A DNA stretch of 64,000 nucleotides, from contig NC_134573.1 in the NCBI RefSeq assembly GCF_050947875.1, positions 65,913,315-65,977,314 on the forward strand, in the 5' to 3' direction. The stretch comes from Dermacentor variabilis (Eukaryota; Arthropoda; Arachnida; Ixodida; Ixodidae). How positions within the stretch are numbered: the first letter of the stretch is position 1; each line of letters begins with the position of its first letter. Of this stretch, positions 13,293-24,059 are shown in pieces. A program made the translations under genes and the position numbers. The notes under the pieces were generated by a model. It worked only from the letters and a program-made list of their open reading frames with translations. It made no database searches and was not told the origin of the DNA.

Positions 13293-16180
13293 AACTGTAC
13301 CCGAAATCGGGCAGTCCACAAAGCGATGCATCCCTCGGAATTATTCGTACTTTATTTTATCTAGTTGCTCTCTTGCTGTTGTATTGGTGCAGGCGTGTTG
13401 TGACAGTGATTTTAATGCGTGTGCACGTGTGCGTGCGCGTATGTGTTTGTTTGTTTGTGTGCGTGTGTTGGAATTTATTAGGAAGAAGTAGGATGCGGTA
13501 CATGTCCCACGTGTCCATTCAAACACGCCTGAATGGGCACGGCGTGACTGCGCGAGCCAATCAATCCTAGAGATTGATGATAGAAGTAGACAGGAAAAAG
13601 ACACAGATGAGAAAGAGGCGTCAGCTATGGTAGGCGCAGAACGTGTCGAACGATGGGCGCACAGTAGTTTACGCTACGTGGAAAGGCGAACAGGCAACTG
13701 TAAGGGTTAACTACCACCGTATCCACTATAGGACCGTACGATGTGGGCGTCCTTCTAAAGCGACAGCTTTCTCGTGGTCATTCAAGATGCCGAAAGTGAC
13801 ACATTACCGAGCGTACTAATTATTTGATGGCTCGCCATAGTCAATCGACTGGTATCCCGCGTTTTGGGACACTCGGGACCGAAAGTCGAAAGTATCGCTA
13901 CCTCATTGCGGGTATAAGCGTGGTGCGACCACGAGCTCGCGGAAGAGAACCGAACGATTGCATGACGTGTCTGACTGACTGGTGTAGCTGTAGTGTACAG
14001 CGCAAAATTTTAAACGTCCAAGTTAATTTAACATACGGCGTAGGCATATCGGGTAAGCTCCCCGAACGAGAAAAGCGGGGCAGTTCGGAGTGTCAAACAA
14101 GGTTGCTAACCCTGCAAGCAAAGCGAAAAAAAAAAGACAGGTACGTACAGACGGAGGGTACAACACACGCGCTAACTTCAACATACTATTCATTTGAAAT
14201 CGGATGCGAGCATATATGCACACACACACACAAGGGACACTCAAGTGTCACACGCGGACTAGTGAACATATAAAAAAAATGAGATAACCCTTTTTCTTAC
14301 AGACATACGGAAGGGATGCTCACACACAGAGGACCGAAATGATGAGTTTCCGCAGACTCAACTATCAGTCTAGTTATAGCGTCCCTATGTCTTGTCGGAA
14401 CGGTGCAACCCTGAAAGACCGGATGACACGAGCACTTGCCGCAGTGCATTACCTGTCAAACTTTCCGACCATCTTTTTTTACGTTGTTTTATGTTTTTCT
14501 CAGTCTTTTTTTTATGCAGCGACCTGGCTACTTTACGTAGCATTTGCCGCATCAACACCTTTGATGTTGGTAAAGACCTAATCAAAGGCATTGCTATGCG
14601 TGATGTCACTGCAATGGTGACCGCTGTCCCCGCTCGTCACGCTTGTCAAATCTTGTCACGGTGTTTGTTGACTCCATGTTGGGGTAGTAGCTCGTGAATA
14701 TAGTCTACGCCATTTGCGTGGGAGACAGTATTGCTTTGTTTGCTACGAAGGAGTATTGCAATGCGACAGGTAAGAGAGAAAAGAAAACGCCTTAGAGAAA
14801 GCAGATTACTGACTGAGTTAACGCGTGTTCTAGCACCGAATGATTAGAATTCACTGAAGACTATTACGAAAGTCAGGTAGTGCAGAAAGACATATGAAGC
14901 CATGTCGTTGTAACAGGCTCTTCTTTATGACTGTGTCTACGGGGCACCGAAGAAACGTGTTGTTATACCGGAATAGCAACATGCAGCTGGAGTAGAAAAC
15001 GTAATATCTACTTAATATGCCGTAATACTTGTGAAAACAAATTAAATGTCTTGGAGTGTGGGGCCTGTTTCAAGTTTGCTTTAGCTGAATCTATTCCGGC
15101 AGAGTCCGGCAGAGACCTCACATCTATTTGATGTGGATGTGTCAGTTTCTCTGATCGTGTATACTGGACAATCGAGGCAAGGGTCGACGCAGTCACCCCG
15201 CAGTGAGTAGAGTTTTTGATCATGTCGTGACGCCTGCCCGTTAAGTGTGAACGAACTACCGGGTCTTCGCACAGTACTGTCCCATAAAACTTCGACAGTT
15301 CATAAACAGTCGCCAAGTATAGAGCAGTATACGACGTATACCAGGAGGAAGGAACGGCAAGGGTGAATGCCACAATGCATAACGATCGACTTTGGGCGTA
15401 GAGAAATCGGGCACGTAAGGCTGAGGTGCCGGGAAAAGAATCATTATTAGCAGCCACTTCTAATATGTACGAGAAATGGTTCTTGGAAGCAAACACCACG
15501 AGACCACGTACAACGAACTCGCGCATGTGCGTGCACACGGCGTCTATAAAGCGCTACGGCGCAACTTCAGCGCGATTGTGCCGTTCCTCGGCGTGTCTAC
15601 GCCCTTTGTCTTCCTCCCACGTTTCTGTCCCTGAGTGTGAATGTTTTTTATTTCTTCTTTGTGTCGCTGTTCTGGCCAAGAAAGTGTAGGGTCGCCGACA
15701 TGGCGTGACCCTCGTAGACCTGCCTCTGTCAACCATCCACTTTATTTATCTTTTTAAACGTGAAAGTGAAAGTTTATTTTCTTTTCAACGAAAAGAAGGT
15801 GCCAGGACGAAAGGCAAGAGCCTGACAAGGTCCTGGTCCCCCGTAGAACAGCTGGCATTGTGCACAAGCACTTCACAACAAATTCACAATGAATTTCTCA
15901 AGCGTTGTAAAAAGCGTGACGCAGTAAGTTAACATGCATCAAATTTGTACTAGAAAAGAATAAATCAAATATACAACTTATCGTATGAGCGGTACAAATA
16001 TACATATATTTTTACAAACAAAAGTGTCAGTCCTAAAACACAGAAACAATCTTACAAAGCTTACAACATGTGCGTTATAGAAAAAACATTGGAAAGGTAT
16101 TAAAATAAATACAAATAAATACGAAGTCTGTCGACTAAATAAATATTTCATTCCGTCTGTTCCAATACGTATTTTTTAAT
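13293..16180. other. No recognisable feature
   Basis: Open frames of 149 codons (plus, 13824-14273) and 176 codons (minus, 15008-15538) carry no motif that I recognise. No repeat family is identified. The part next to 16184 is probably the 3' UTR of the LINE fragment that follows. Confidence 0.45.
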
Positions 16181-16183
16181 TTT

Positions 16184-16925
16184 CTATTTAAAACGTTTTT
16201 GTGGAAGGTAATACTCAGTTTCAAAGGGAAATTGATTTATTACTGTGGAAGTTTGGGAGCATAGTGTTTGGTTGCCATAATTGGTGCGTGTGATTGGAAC
16301 AAGCTTACGTTTCGTCCGTAAAGCAAAACGGCTGCTGGAATTATCTGGACAAGAAAAGAACAACTTATGATGATGGATGTACTTAAATAGACAGAAATTA
16401 TAAACTTCTTTTACTTTAGGGATGCCATGTTTCTGAATTAGCGGTGACGTAGGTAAATCAGAAGGTCTGCCAAGAAACCCCTCAATAGCACGCATAACGC
16501 GTTTCTGAATTGAAATTAGTTTAAGGTAATTGCTGAACGTTGTAGTTCCCCAAACAAGCATACAGTATGATGACCCTGAGTACAGAAGTGCGTAATGCAT
16601 GGATATCTTAAACCAGGGGGGCAACAAATGAGATATCTTATACAAACAGCCGACTGTTTTACTTGGATCAGATATTACTTTGTTGGTGTGAAAATTCCAA
16701 GAAAGATTCTCATTGAACCAAACACCAAGAAATTTCTGGTTCGAAACACGCTTTAATTCAGTCTGCTCGTAGAAAATTTTCATAGTGATACTTTCTACTG
16801 TAATAATAGGATGAAAATAATGTAGTTTGTCTTTGATAAGTTAAGGCTTAGCCTATTGGTCAGTAACCAGTTATGTAGCTTTCTTAAATATGCATTTGTC
16901 GTAGCCTCCATTTGGGACAAGGTAC
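16184..16925 (-). pseudogene. Non-LTR retrotransposon reverse transcriptase, C-terminal fragment
   Basis: A 199-codon open frame (16184-16783) matches the region after the reverse transcriptase catalytic core of CR1/Jockey-type LINEs. Near its N-terminus is QKFLGVWFNENLSWNFH, then a small hydrophobic-aromatic domain with YALLYSGSSYCMLVWGTTTF and IQKRVMRAIEG. Upstream in another frame (about 16800-16900) NWLLTNRLSLNLSKTNYIIF continues the same protein, so a frameshift or stop lies near 16785. The finger, palm and YADD parts are absent, and a TTTA microsatellite truncates the 5' side. In a working element this protein would perform target-primed reverse transcription; this copy cannot. The exact clade (CR1, L2 or Jockey) is not resolved. 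Confidence 0.85.
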
Positions 16926-16927
16926 AG

Positions 16928-16928
16928 T

Positions 16929-16975
<47 letters not shown>

Positions 16976-16978
16976 TTT
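16928..16978. repeat. (TTTA)n microsatellite
   Basis: About 12-13 TTTA units. Read on the minus strand it follows CTGTAAATGTTAACTGGAAA, so it may be the tail of a short LINE copy between 16980 and about 17060. Confidence 0.9.
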
Positions 16979-17059
16979 CCAGTTAACATTTACAGGTTGT
17001 AACCGGTGATCATGTACCACTATGTACCTAGCGTCACAAATCACGAATGACGTCCCTTG

Positions 17060-17585
17060 GAATCAGCATATAGACATTAGCTCCGTGACTTTCCTCAAAC
17101 CTTGCTATTTAAAACAAATACTTTGAAATCGTCCTTTAACGCTTAACTTCTTGACTATTTGAAATTCATATGACCAAGCTTGATTACTCTTCTATTGTTA
17201 AAGATAATTGTAATTGTACTAAACTTAACATTAGGCAACTCGAAATGATTCAACGAAAGATTGTCGGGTTTGCCTATTCTAAATTTAAACACACTGATTC
17301 TCCCTATTCAGCTTATGTATACTTATACGGAACGGCTCAAGTCGAGAAGAAAATATCGCTTGAAGTTTACGAGCTTACTTCTCAACGATAAACTGGCTAT
17401 TCTTCATACACTGTACCTTTTCCCATTGCCTACAAGACTTACGCGACGTTACCAAACACATTCAACTTCAGAGCCGGTATTTTGACAGAACCAATATTTT
17501 TAAGTTTTCATTCTTTATGCGTTTTGTGTATGACTGGAAGAACATAAACGAACCTTACGACACACTGTATGAATAGATCCTGATT
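17060..17585 (+). pseudogene. Second LINE reverse transcriptase C-terminal remnant
   Basis: On the plus strand, one frame gives MTKLDYSSIV and then LNIRQLEMIQRKIVGFAYSK (from about 17170). The adjacent frame gives RLKSRRKYRLKFTSLLLND (about 17334-17390). A third gives a FMRFVYDWKNINEP-like end (about 17510-17560). Together these are the last ~130 residues of a CR1/Jockey-like LINE ORF2, with at least two frame changes. Orientation is opposite to the neighbouring fragment at 16184, so two insertions are involved. Confidence 0.75.
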
Positions 17586-20500
17586 TTCTTGTGTGTAATC
17601 TTTTTTTCAAACTACCTTATTTTCACTTTAATTAATACCGATATTTTGCTATTCGTGTAGCCCATGCTACTTCGACAAGTTTGGCCTGCAGTATGCTACA
17701 AATTAAAAAAGCGACCATCTTTCCGCGAAGTGAATACGCATTTCGCGTCAGCGTACTTTCTCTCATTTCTGCCGTTATTGTTTATCTGATTATTCTCTTA
17801 TTGTTTATACAATTGTTTATGTTAATGCTTGCTCTCGTTGCTCCGCCCATTCCGCGTTGACTTGGACATCGTACTGGGCAGGACGGCGAGCTCGTCTTGT
17901 CGCTAGTCGAGCTGCGCGCTCTTCGGAGGTCCCCTGGCCACGCCTACCCCGCATGTATTTCCGAGCACGTTCGCCCCCCGGGCTTGACGTTGGGCAACGA
18001 CTTAGGCATCGGTAGACTCACGTTATTCTGGACGGCGCTTCCGTAGTATCTCGGTCCCTCTAGCTGGCCGTTCAGCTGCAAGATCACGAACCGTCCACGC
18101 TACTTCGCACCAATGAAACAACGCCTGTCATTTTCAAGCGCCGATACACGTTACGGGCCTTTCCGAGCTTGGCTGAAAGATGGCTGAAGTGATCCGCTCC
18201 GCGCCTCCCTACCTGCGCGAGTTGGCACCGTGCCAGCTGTGCTGACGACGTGATCCGCAGCGTCGCTCGCTTATTCTTATCTGCGTCATCCATCATCCGC
18301 CGTGAGAGCTACGCCGCTGACGTCATTCTTGGCGCTCTGTCAACTTTTTATCGGGGAGCTTCATACACCCGCATCGCGAATCTTCAAAGTGGTGGAATAT
18401 ACACTCACGCGTAAAATAATAATAAAGACCAGATGGCGCGCAACTGCGACGCCGACGAGTTGTCTCGTGGAGAGATTAGTGCTTTATACATGGGGCTCTA
18501 CACTATTATTTTCTTATACATATAACATATATACGTAAAACGGGCTGTACGTATGATGCAAACAGGTAGCACATACAGTACATATACTGCATATGTGCAC
18601 AACATGCACTCTTCTACGTAGCAGTATAAGCAACGCAGCATTTGGAAGAAAACTCTCTATACAACGATACGAACAAGTGAGCGCTACCACATCGTATTCA
18701 AAGTGCATAATGACAGCAAAAGTGAAACACTTCCATGAAGCATATTTTTCTTTTTCTTTTTTAAGTGACCGCGTGGGGTATGAAAATCCACAAATAGTGT
18801 CCAACTAAGCCAACGTCCTCCAGAGGTTTTTCTCTTTGTTTCTGGGACTGCTAGACAATACTACTGCGTCGCATTTATTGACATTCATTGGTTGCTTGCT
18901 TGCGGAACACCTTTGTCCCACCGTAGATACGACTGAACCGATTATATGGTGGACATTTCATATTGTGACGAGTGGATCGACTCCAGCGTTCTCGTTTAGA
19001 CACTCCGACTTCGGTTTGGCTCTGTGGCGCGCCCAAGCGTCGAGACCACGCAGTAGTCGCGGCGCAACGTACGCGTCGACGGCTTTTCGTGGCCGCCTGG
19101 CGCGTCGGCGTCGTTCCCGCGCCGCCGTTGCCAGAGCGGCGGCCGCCGTCGATCGACGTTGTCATGCCGAGATGGGATTGTTGACATGGGCCTTGCGTCC
19201 AGCCGGCTGGCCGACTGCCTTCGGTACGACCATCGATTGGGACTCTCGGGGCCACCTGTAAAGGACGCACCCCTCCACCCATTTCTCCCATTCCCCCCCC
19301 CCCCCCTTTCGACGCAACGGCACAGCAGCGCTGACTGCGTGCTGCCGCCGCCGCCGCTCTTGCGTAGGAAGGGGCAGCAGATTGGCGCCTTGCCCCGCTC
19401 TCCGACTCGCGTGCAGGGCAGAGGCATCGTGAACGGGGCGCGAAAAGAAACGAGAGCAGATAGAAAGAAAGCAACGAGGGCGACCGAAGAGAGAGAAGAA
19501 ATTAATAGCGGGGTGGCCAGCCCGACAGTGTTTTAATAACCGAAGCTGGCAGGAAGCGAGTCGAGTCACTCGGCGCCTGGTGTGCCTCGACCGGGTGGCC
19601 TGCTCACGGGAAGTCTAGCGCACTGTGCCGCGCTCTCTGCCGCGGGAGGTCGCGTGAGCTCACGAGAATGGGGGCAATGAAATCAAAACCAACGCGCAAT
19701 ATTTCTGTCTGGCGCACGGCTGCAGTATAACCAGACCTGGTCATGAGTGTTCACAACCTTTCACGCTGGCACGCACGTACTGCAGGCTGGCTCAAGCACG
19801 CACGGCGGAGAGCACACTCGCACGCCAGATTTAGGGAGAGCACAGCAAAAGCGGGCCGAAGTTTCGTCGAAGGGACTCGCCGCCTCAAAACAAGAGCTAG
19901 CTCGGTCTGCATAGTATAGGCTCCGTCTGAACCGCTCGGTAGAGCTAAGTATAGATGGCTCTGATAGTTAGTCGTTGATCGAGCTTTCTTTTTAATGATA
20001 CGATTCAACAGCCGTTCAGAATACAGGGAAATTATGCACTATGTCCCAAGTAATGTTAAATAAGCTGTTAAAAATCGCTTTGTGGTGATACGGCTTTGCC
20101 GCAACTGGCCCGCATAGTTGTGCCGAAGCCTTCGCCACGTCATCGCTTCGTCCGAGCTGTGCACGTCACCGTCCTCGAGAATAGCAGCAGGAAAAGCCAC
20201 TGCTCGCCATACGGACAGCTGGACGAGGCTCGCTGCGAGCCTTAGCTGCGGCTGCCGTTTTCCTTCGACAAGGTTATTACGCAGTTGCCGCTTGATATAT
20301 ATATAGTAAAATAATAAACCAGAATATGGTAGTCTGCGATGGCACTCGCCAATGTCGCAATCGCACAGGTTCGATGCATGCATCCTGCTCTTAGCACGAC
20401 GTGCGAGTCCGACTTCTCGCCGCGTAAAAGAAGAAAATTGCTCTCAGCCTGATTTTGGCCGGACATTTTCGTAGCTTCATCCTTTAGTTTCATCCCCTGG

Positions 20501-20810
20501 CTCCAACTTGGGTCAGCAGATATTTCTGCCGGCTTGCATACGACCTTCGACACGCTACTCGGCATAGGGAACGGGAAGGGTAGTAGTAGATTCCGTTGTA
20601 GACTGCAAAAAGAAAAGAAAAAGAAAAAGGAGGAAAGCTGAAGGACGGTTACGGGTATGCAACGCACATTTTTAAACGTTAGCAGTGGTGGAAGAGGACA
20701 AAACGGTTTGTAGTGGAAGGGTGGCCAATATCAACTTTTTCAAAAAATAAAACAGATAGGAATAATAAATATTAATTATCGACTATGAAATATTCAAATG
20801 CAGACGCATA
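17586..20810. other. CpG-rich unassigned DNA
   Basis: Two segments (about 17850-18310 and 18960-19650) are visibly richer in CpG than their surroundings and hold overlapping open frames of up to 199 codons on both strands (18836-19569). None has a recognisable domain, and the frames run through a poly-C run at about 19296-19309. A promoter-proximal CpG-rich region of an unseen gene is possible but not supported. Confidence 0.35.
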
Positions 20811-20812
20811 TA

Positions 20813-21115
20813 CAGGGCGTTTCACGTAACTTGAACCAAAGATTTTTAAAAAGTGGCTAGCAGCAGCTGAATGCAACCAACGGCGTATGGTTTTCCGTCG
20901 TGTGGCGCTTCTTAGAGTATCTTTATATTCTGTTTAACTAGGAAATTAAGTACGATCAATAATGCAAAATTTTTAATATTCACTTTAAGGTATCTGCGTT
21001 TCGTGGCGTTGTATAGCGGATTGATGAACGACCGGTCCAATTTTCGGTGGCAATTGTACATGCCGCGTGGCGATTTCTTTTTTCGGCGTTTAAAGGAATC
21101 CCGCAATATATGAAA
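20813..21115 (+). mobile_element. Possible transposon left end (CAGGGCGTTTCACG)
   Basis: TACAGGGCGTTTCACGTAAC at about 20812-20831 resembles the CAGGGTGTTTCA-type terminal repeat of arthropod MITEs. No matching right end was found in the next ~800 bases, so this is truncated, or is the far left part of the mariner remnant that follows. Confidence 0.35.
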
Positions 21116-21124
21116 TAAAACCAC

Positions 21125-21625
21125 GTGACTGCGCTCGTGCGCCACCGTATTGCGGCGCTTTCAACCGTGCGTTCAGCCTATCGCTCTTCAGGCACGACGG
21201 CGCTTCCTTTCCGCGTGCCACCGCCAAAGATTCTGACACACTGTGAAGCCGATGCCCAGAGCCGCGGCCGCTTGCTTCGGCACGGTCCACGAGCGCCGTT
21301 CAATCGCACGAAGCGCGCTACAGTCCGCCATGGCCACCCCACAGTCCGGACCTCGCCCTTAGTGATTTCCAAGTTTGTGGTCCGCTGAAGAAGTTTCTCG
21401 CAGGACAGCGATTCACGTGCAACGATCAAGCCAGGACAGCAGTCCGACGGTGGTTCCCACAGTCAGCAGGACGAATTCTACCACAAGGGCATCTGAAATT
21501 GAGTGCTGCGATGGGACAAACTTCTCAACCGGTGTGAGGACTATGTAGAAGAATAGTGTAGGGTAGGTACAATAGTACGCATATTTGTAATTATCTGTAC
21601 GCACCTTATTTTGGCTAATAAGAAG
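21125..21625 (+). pseudogene. mariner-type transposase, C-terminal remnant
   Basis: One frame reads PPHSPDLALSDFQV (about 21335-21376), then PLKKFLAGQRFTCNDQ. This matches the mariner signature 'YSPDLAPxD', which carries the third catalytic aspartate of the D,D34D triad. A second frame gives RWDKLLNRCEDYVEE with a stop at about 21550, the usual C-terminus. The first two catalytic aspartates are not seen in an open frame. At least one frameshift is needed (about 21470-21500). The family's role is cut-and-paste transposition at TA sites in the nucleus; this copy is dead. Confidence 0.75.
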
Positions 21626-22006
21626 TAGGAGCAAGGACTTTCTCATTCGCGCTCGTAGTTCCCGCGATCATCGAGTGAGATGTGTTCATGCTTGCTTGTG
21701 TGCGCGTGCCACCATGCCTGTTAATTTAATTAGTCAGCGAATGTGAACAAACTTATACGGCCGATAAACCTACTATCCATATTCCGTATAGCTCTGTACT
21801 AAGTTGCTATTGCAATCAATGCTCCGTCTTTCTGGTGAAACTGCGACTTTTTTCTTAGAAACCAGGACATAAATTGTGCTATGTGTTGCACTGAACGACA
21901 TGGATCGAAAATGCGATCTTTCTGCAAAATTGAGCAATAACAGTGCAGTGGTAAGTGCAAAATGTCTTTTCGAAGATGTTAAGGTGAATATACAGGACCC
22001 CGTATA

Positions 22007-22010
<4 letters not shown>

Positions 22011-22071
<61 letters not shown>
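22011..22071. repeat. (AT)n microsatellite
   Basis: About 27 AT units, one G interruption near the end, preceded by GACCCCGTATAGTCT, which weakly resembles the SINE-A 3' end. Confidence 0.9.
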
Positions 22072-22072
<1 letters not shown>

Positions 22073-22350
22073 TGTAACGCGCAGTTGAGTGACGGTACTT
22101 TAATGGCCTTACGTTGGGCGAACTTGTGCCCGACAAACAGCTAAGCGAGAGCCTCACTACAACGCCCACAGTATTTTCGCAAGAGCCCCACACCTCTTCA
22201 TCTTCCCTCGTGTCCCGCGCTGATGACACGTTGCTCCGATTGCGCGTGCCTTGCGAGCCCGTGTTGCCCGCTTCACTGCCGCTATCTTTCGCAGGTAGCA
22301 GTAAACAACTGAACGGACGCAGGAGGTGGCTGGCGCGAGTAAATTGAAAT
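22072..22350 (-). repeat. Possible LTR fragment
   Basis: TTGGGCGAACTTGTGCCCG (about 22112-22130) resembles ATTGGGCGAACCTGTGC in the Ty3/gypsy LTR at 48424, and the segment begins with TGTAACGC (TG end) directly after the AT microsatellite. The matching CA end could not be placed. This could be a solo LTR of a related family or chance similarity. Confidence 0.3.
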
Positions 22351-22904
22351 CATCTTGTGTCAATACATAAAGCCGGAATATTCGCTTCCGAATAACTACC
22401 TAACGTGCTTGTCCTAACTCGTAAAAAGAGGTCCTGGACAATTACAATGAGCTTTAAACACAAGTTCACTAACTGTCATTAAAGTAACTGCATGATCGAA
22501 TAGCCTCTCAACATTATTTAGAACGTGGTTGCAAACAAGTTTGCCAAGAATTAATGGTATGCTTTATGAATATTTTCCAAAAAGGCTAATTTATTTGTTG
22601 TTTAAAAATGTCTAGAAGCTTTGCAAAAAGAAAAGAAAAAGCTGCTGAAGGACTTGTGTGCCTTATGCAGATGTAAAAGGGGCCGTTGCAAAGAAAACGT
22701 CGTTGGTTGGTTAGATTCGGCATTCGAAAATACTGAATAAGGGATTGTATAATGCAAATACGAATAGTCAGTGTGCAATATTGTATTTGTGTACGAAACT
22801 TAGAATATGAGCCCACCCCTACTTTGTAGACATAGGGGGTGGGAGAGCGGGGGGAGAGTTAACTTTTGTCGCAGCGTTTATTTATTTTAACATTGTGATG
22901 ACGG
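22351..22904. other. No recognisable feature
   Basis: AT-rich DNA without a supported gene or repeat. Confidence 0.5.
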
Positions 22905-23410
22905 CCCTTAGAACGCTAGAGTGATTATATGCTGAACGTCTCCGACAAAATCGTTGTTTTTGAAAGCGAAGTCGATGCACGTTCCCTTATATGTGGTGAC
23001 AGATCCCGGCCGGGCGGCGAGTTCCAACATCGCTTGTTGCTGATTACCGGCCAGGAAATCAAAGTTGTTTGCTGGAATGTTGAAGTGTCCCACGAGGAGC
23101 ATTGCGCGAGGCCTGTATGCGGCAGCAATGCATTGGTGAGGTAGGAGACACCCTGTGAGTAGGTGGCTTTGGGATTAGAGGGCACCACTGCGACAACTAG
23201 TTGATTCTCCACTATCACTGCGCACACCTCGCCCGCGCTCGTACAGGTGTCTTCGAAGAGGTCCAAGCATTCCGCGTGCAGGTTGTCTCAGTAGTAAATA
23301 GCCACACCCGCCGCATGATTGTCGCGCTCACGTCGATATGCAAAGCAGTGCACGCATCCTGTCACCTATAGCGGCTCTTCAGGATCCATGTAGCTCTCAG
23401 AAAGAACAAC
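22905..23410 (-). pseudogene. APE-type endonuclease remnant of a transposable element
   Basis: On the minus strand, VVLSESYMDPEE (about 23390) is followed by VHCFAYRRE and HAAGVAIYY, then a long frame with VCAVIVENQLVVAVV, then in another frame MLLVGHFNIPANNFDFL and SVTTYKGTCIDFAFKN. The order fits the exonuclease-endonuclease-phosphatase fold of retroelement and Helentron endonucleases. The 'GDFN' motif is changed to GHFN, removing an acidic catalytic residue. At least one frameshift and two stops are present. In a working element this domain nicks target DNA. Confidence 0.65.
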
Positions 23411-23449
23411 ACATTATGGGGCAGAACGGGACAACGGGGTCGCAGTGAA

Positions 23450-24050
23450 TGCCACGTGCGTTCGGTGCCAAGGAGCGTACGCATTGATCGTTGCGACGGA
23501 GATATTGGCGCGTCGATCGCTCACCGAGCAATTGTATTCGAAGGGGTTGTTCGGAAACTATGCGGTGAACGCCTCGGTTGCAGCCTCTTCCACTCTGGCT
23601 GGTGCATCTGCTTGCCCGCTCCGGCGCCTCGGTCCTGCCTGGGAGGCTTCAAGCACGCGGTAGTGGCGTCAAACACGGTGCGCCTCTGTCTCTGCGCGGC
23701 TCGAAGTATACAGGGTCGTCGCGCTATGTGCCGCTTTGCGTCTGCTTCGGCGCGCACTCAGGAGTAATCTCGCCTACGTCGGCGTGCTGCTGCCTCCAGC
23801 GGCACGCGAGACAGGACTGCTGGGGCAGGCTGGGCTGTTTCAGCTCTCGATCTCGTGGATTGCTTGGGATTCGGAGGGTCCCGCTTCCTTCGTGACATTC
23901 CGCGATATGGTGGCCGCATTCGGTTGGTTTGTAGGTGGGTTGGTGGCTCGCGCCCACTACGGGGTGCTGATTTCAGCCACCCGTGGTGCAGAAAGGGCAA
24001 GACCATCCGATGTTCAAAGGAACCGAGCTTTGAATAACCGTGAGTCAACT
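23450..24050 (-). pseudogene. Arg/Ala/Glu-rich repeat protein remnant (STPR-like)
   Basis: Minus-strand frames between about 24050 and 23600 contain MSRRKRDPPNP, LEAAARRRRRDYS, RAEADAKRHIARR and ILRAAQRQRRT. These resemble the 'RAREAEAKRRRR' repeats found in N-terminal parts of tick transposon-derived proteins. They are followed by a NNPFEYNCSVSDR segment (about 23555-23520), which resembles a following cysteine motif with one Cys changed to Ser. Stops and frameshifts are frequent. It lies directly upstream of the endonuclease remnant on the same strand, so both may come from one element; a Helentron-like source is a guess. Confidence 0.5.
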
Positions 24051-24059
24051 ATCATCTTC

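Noticed and set aside
18836..19569. Host gene in overlapping frames of 125-199 codons
   Set aside because: Frames are open on both strands because of CpG-rich composition and cross a poly-C run. No domain seen.
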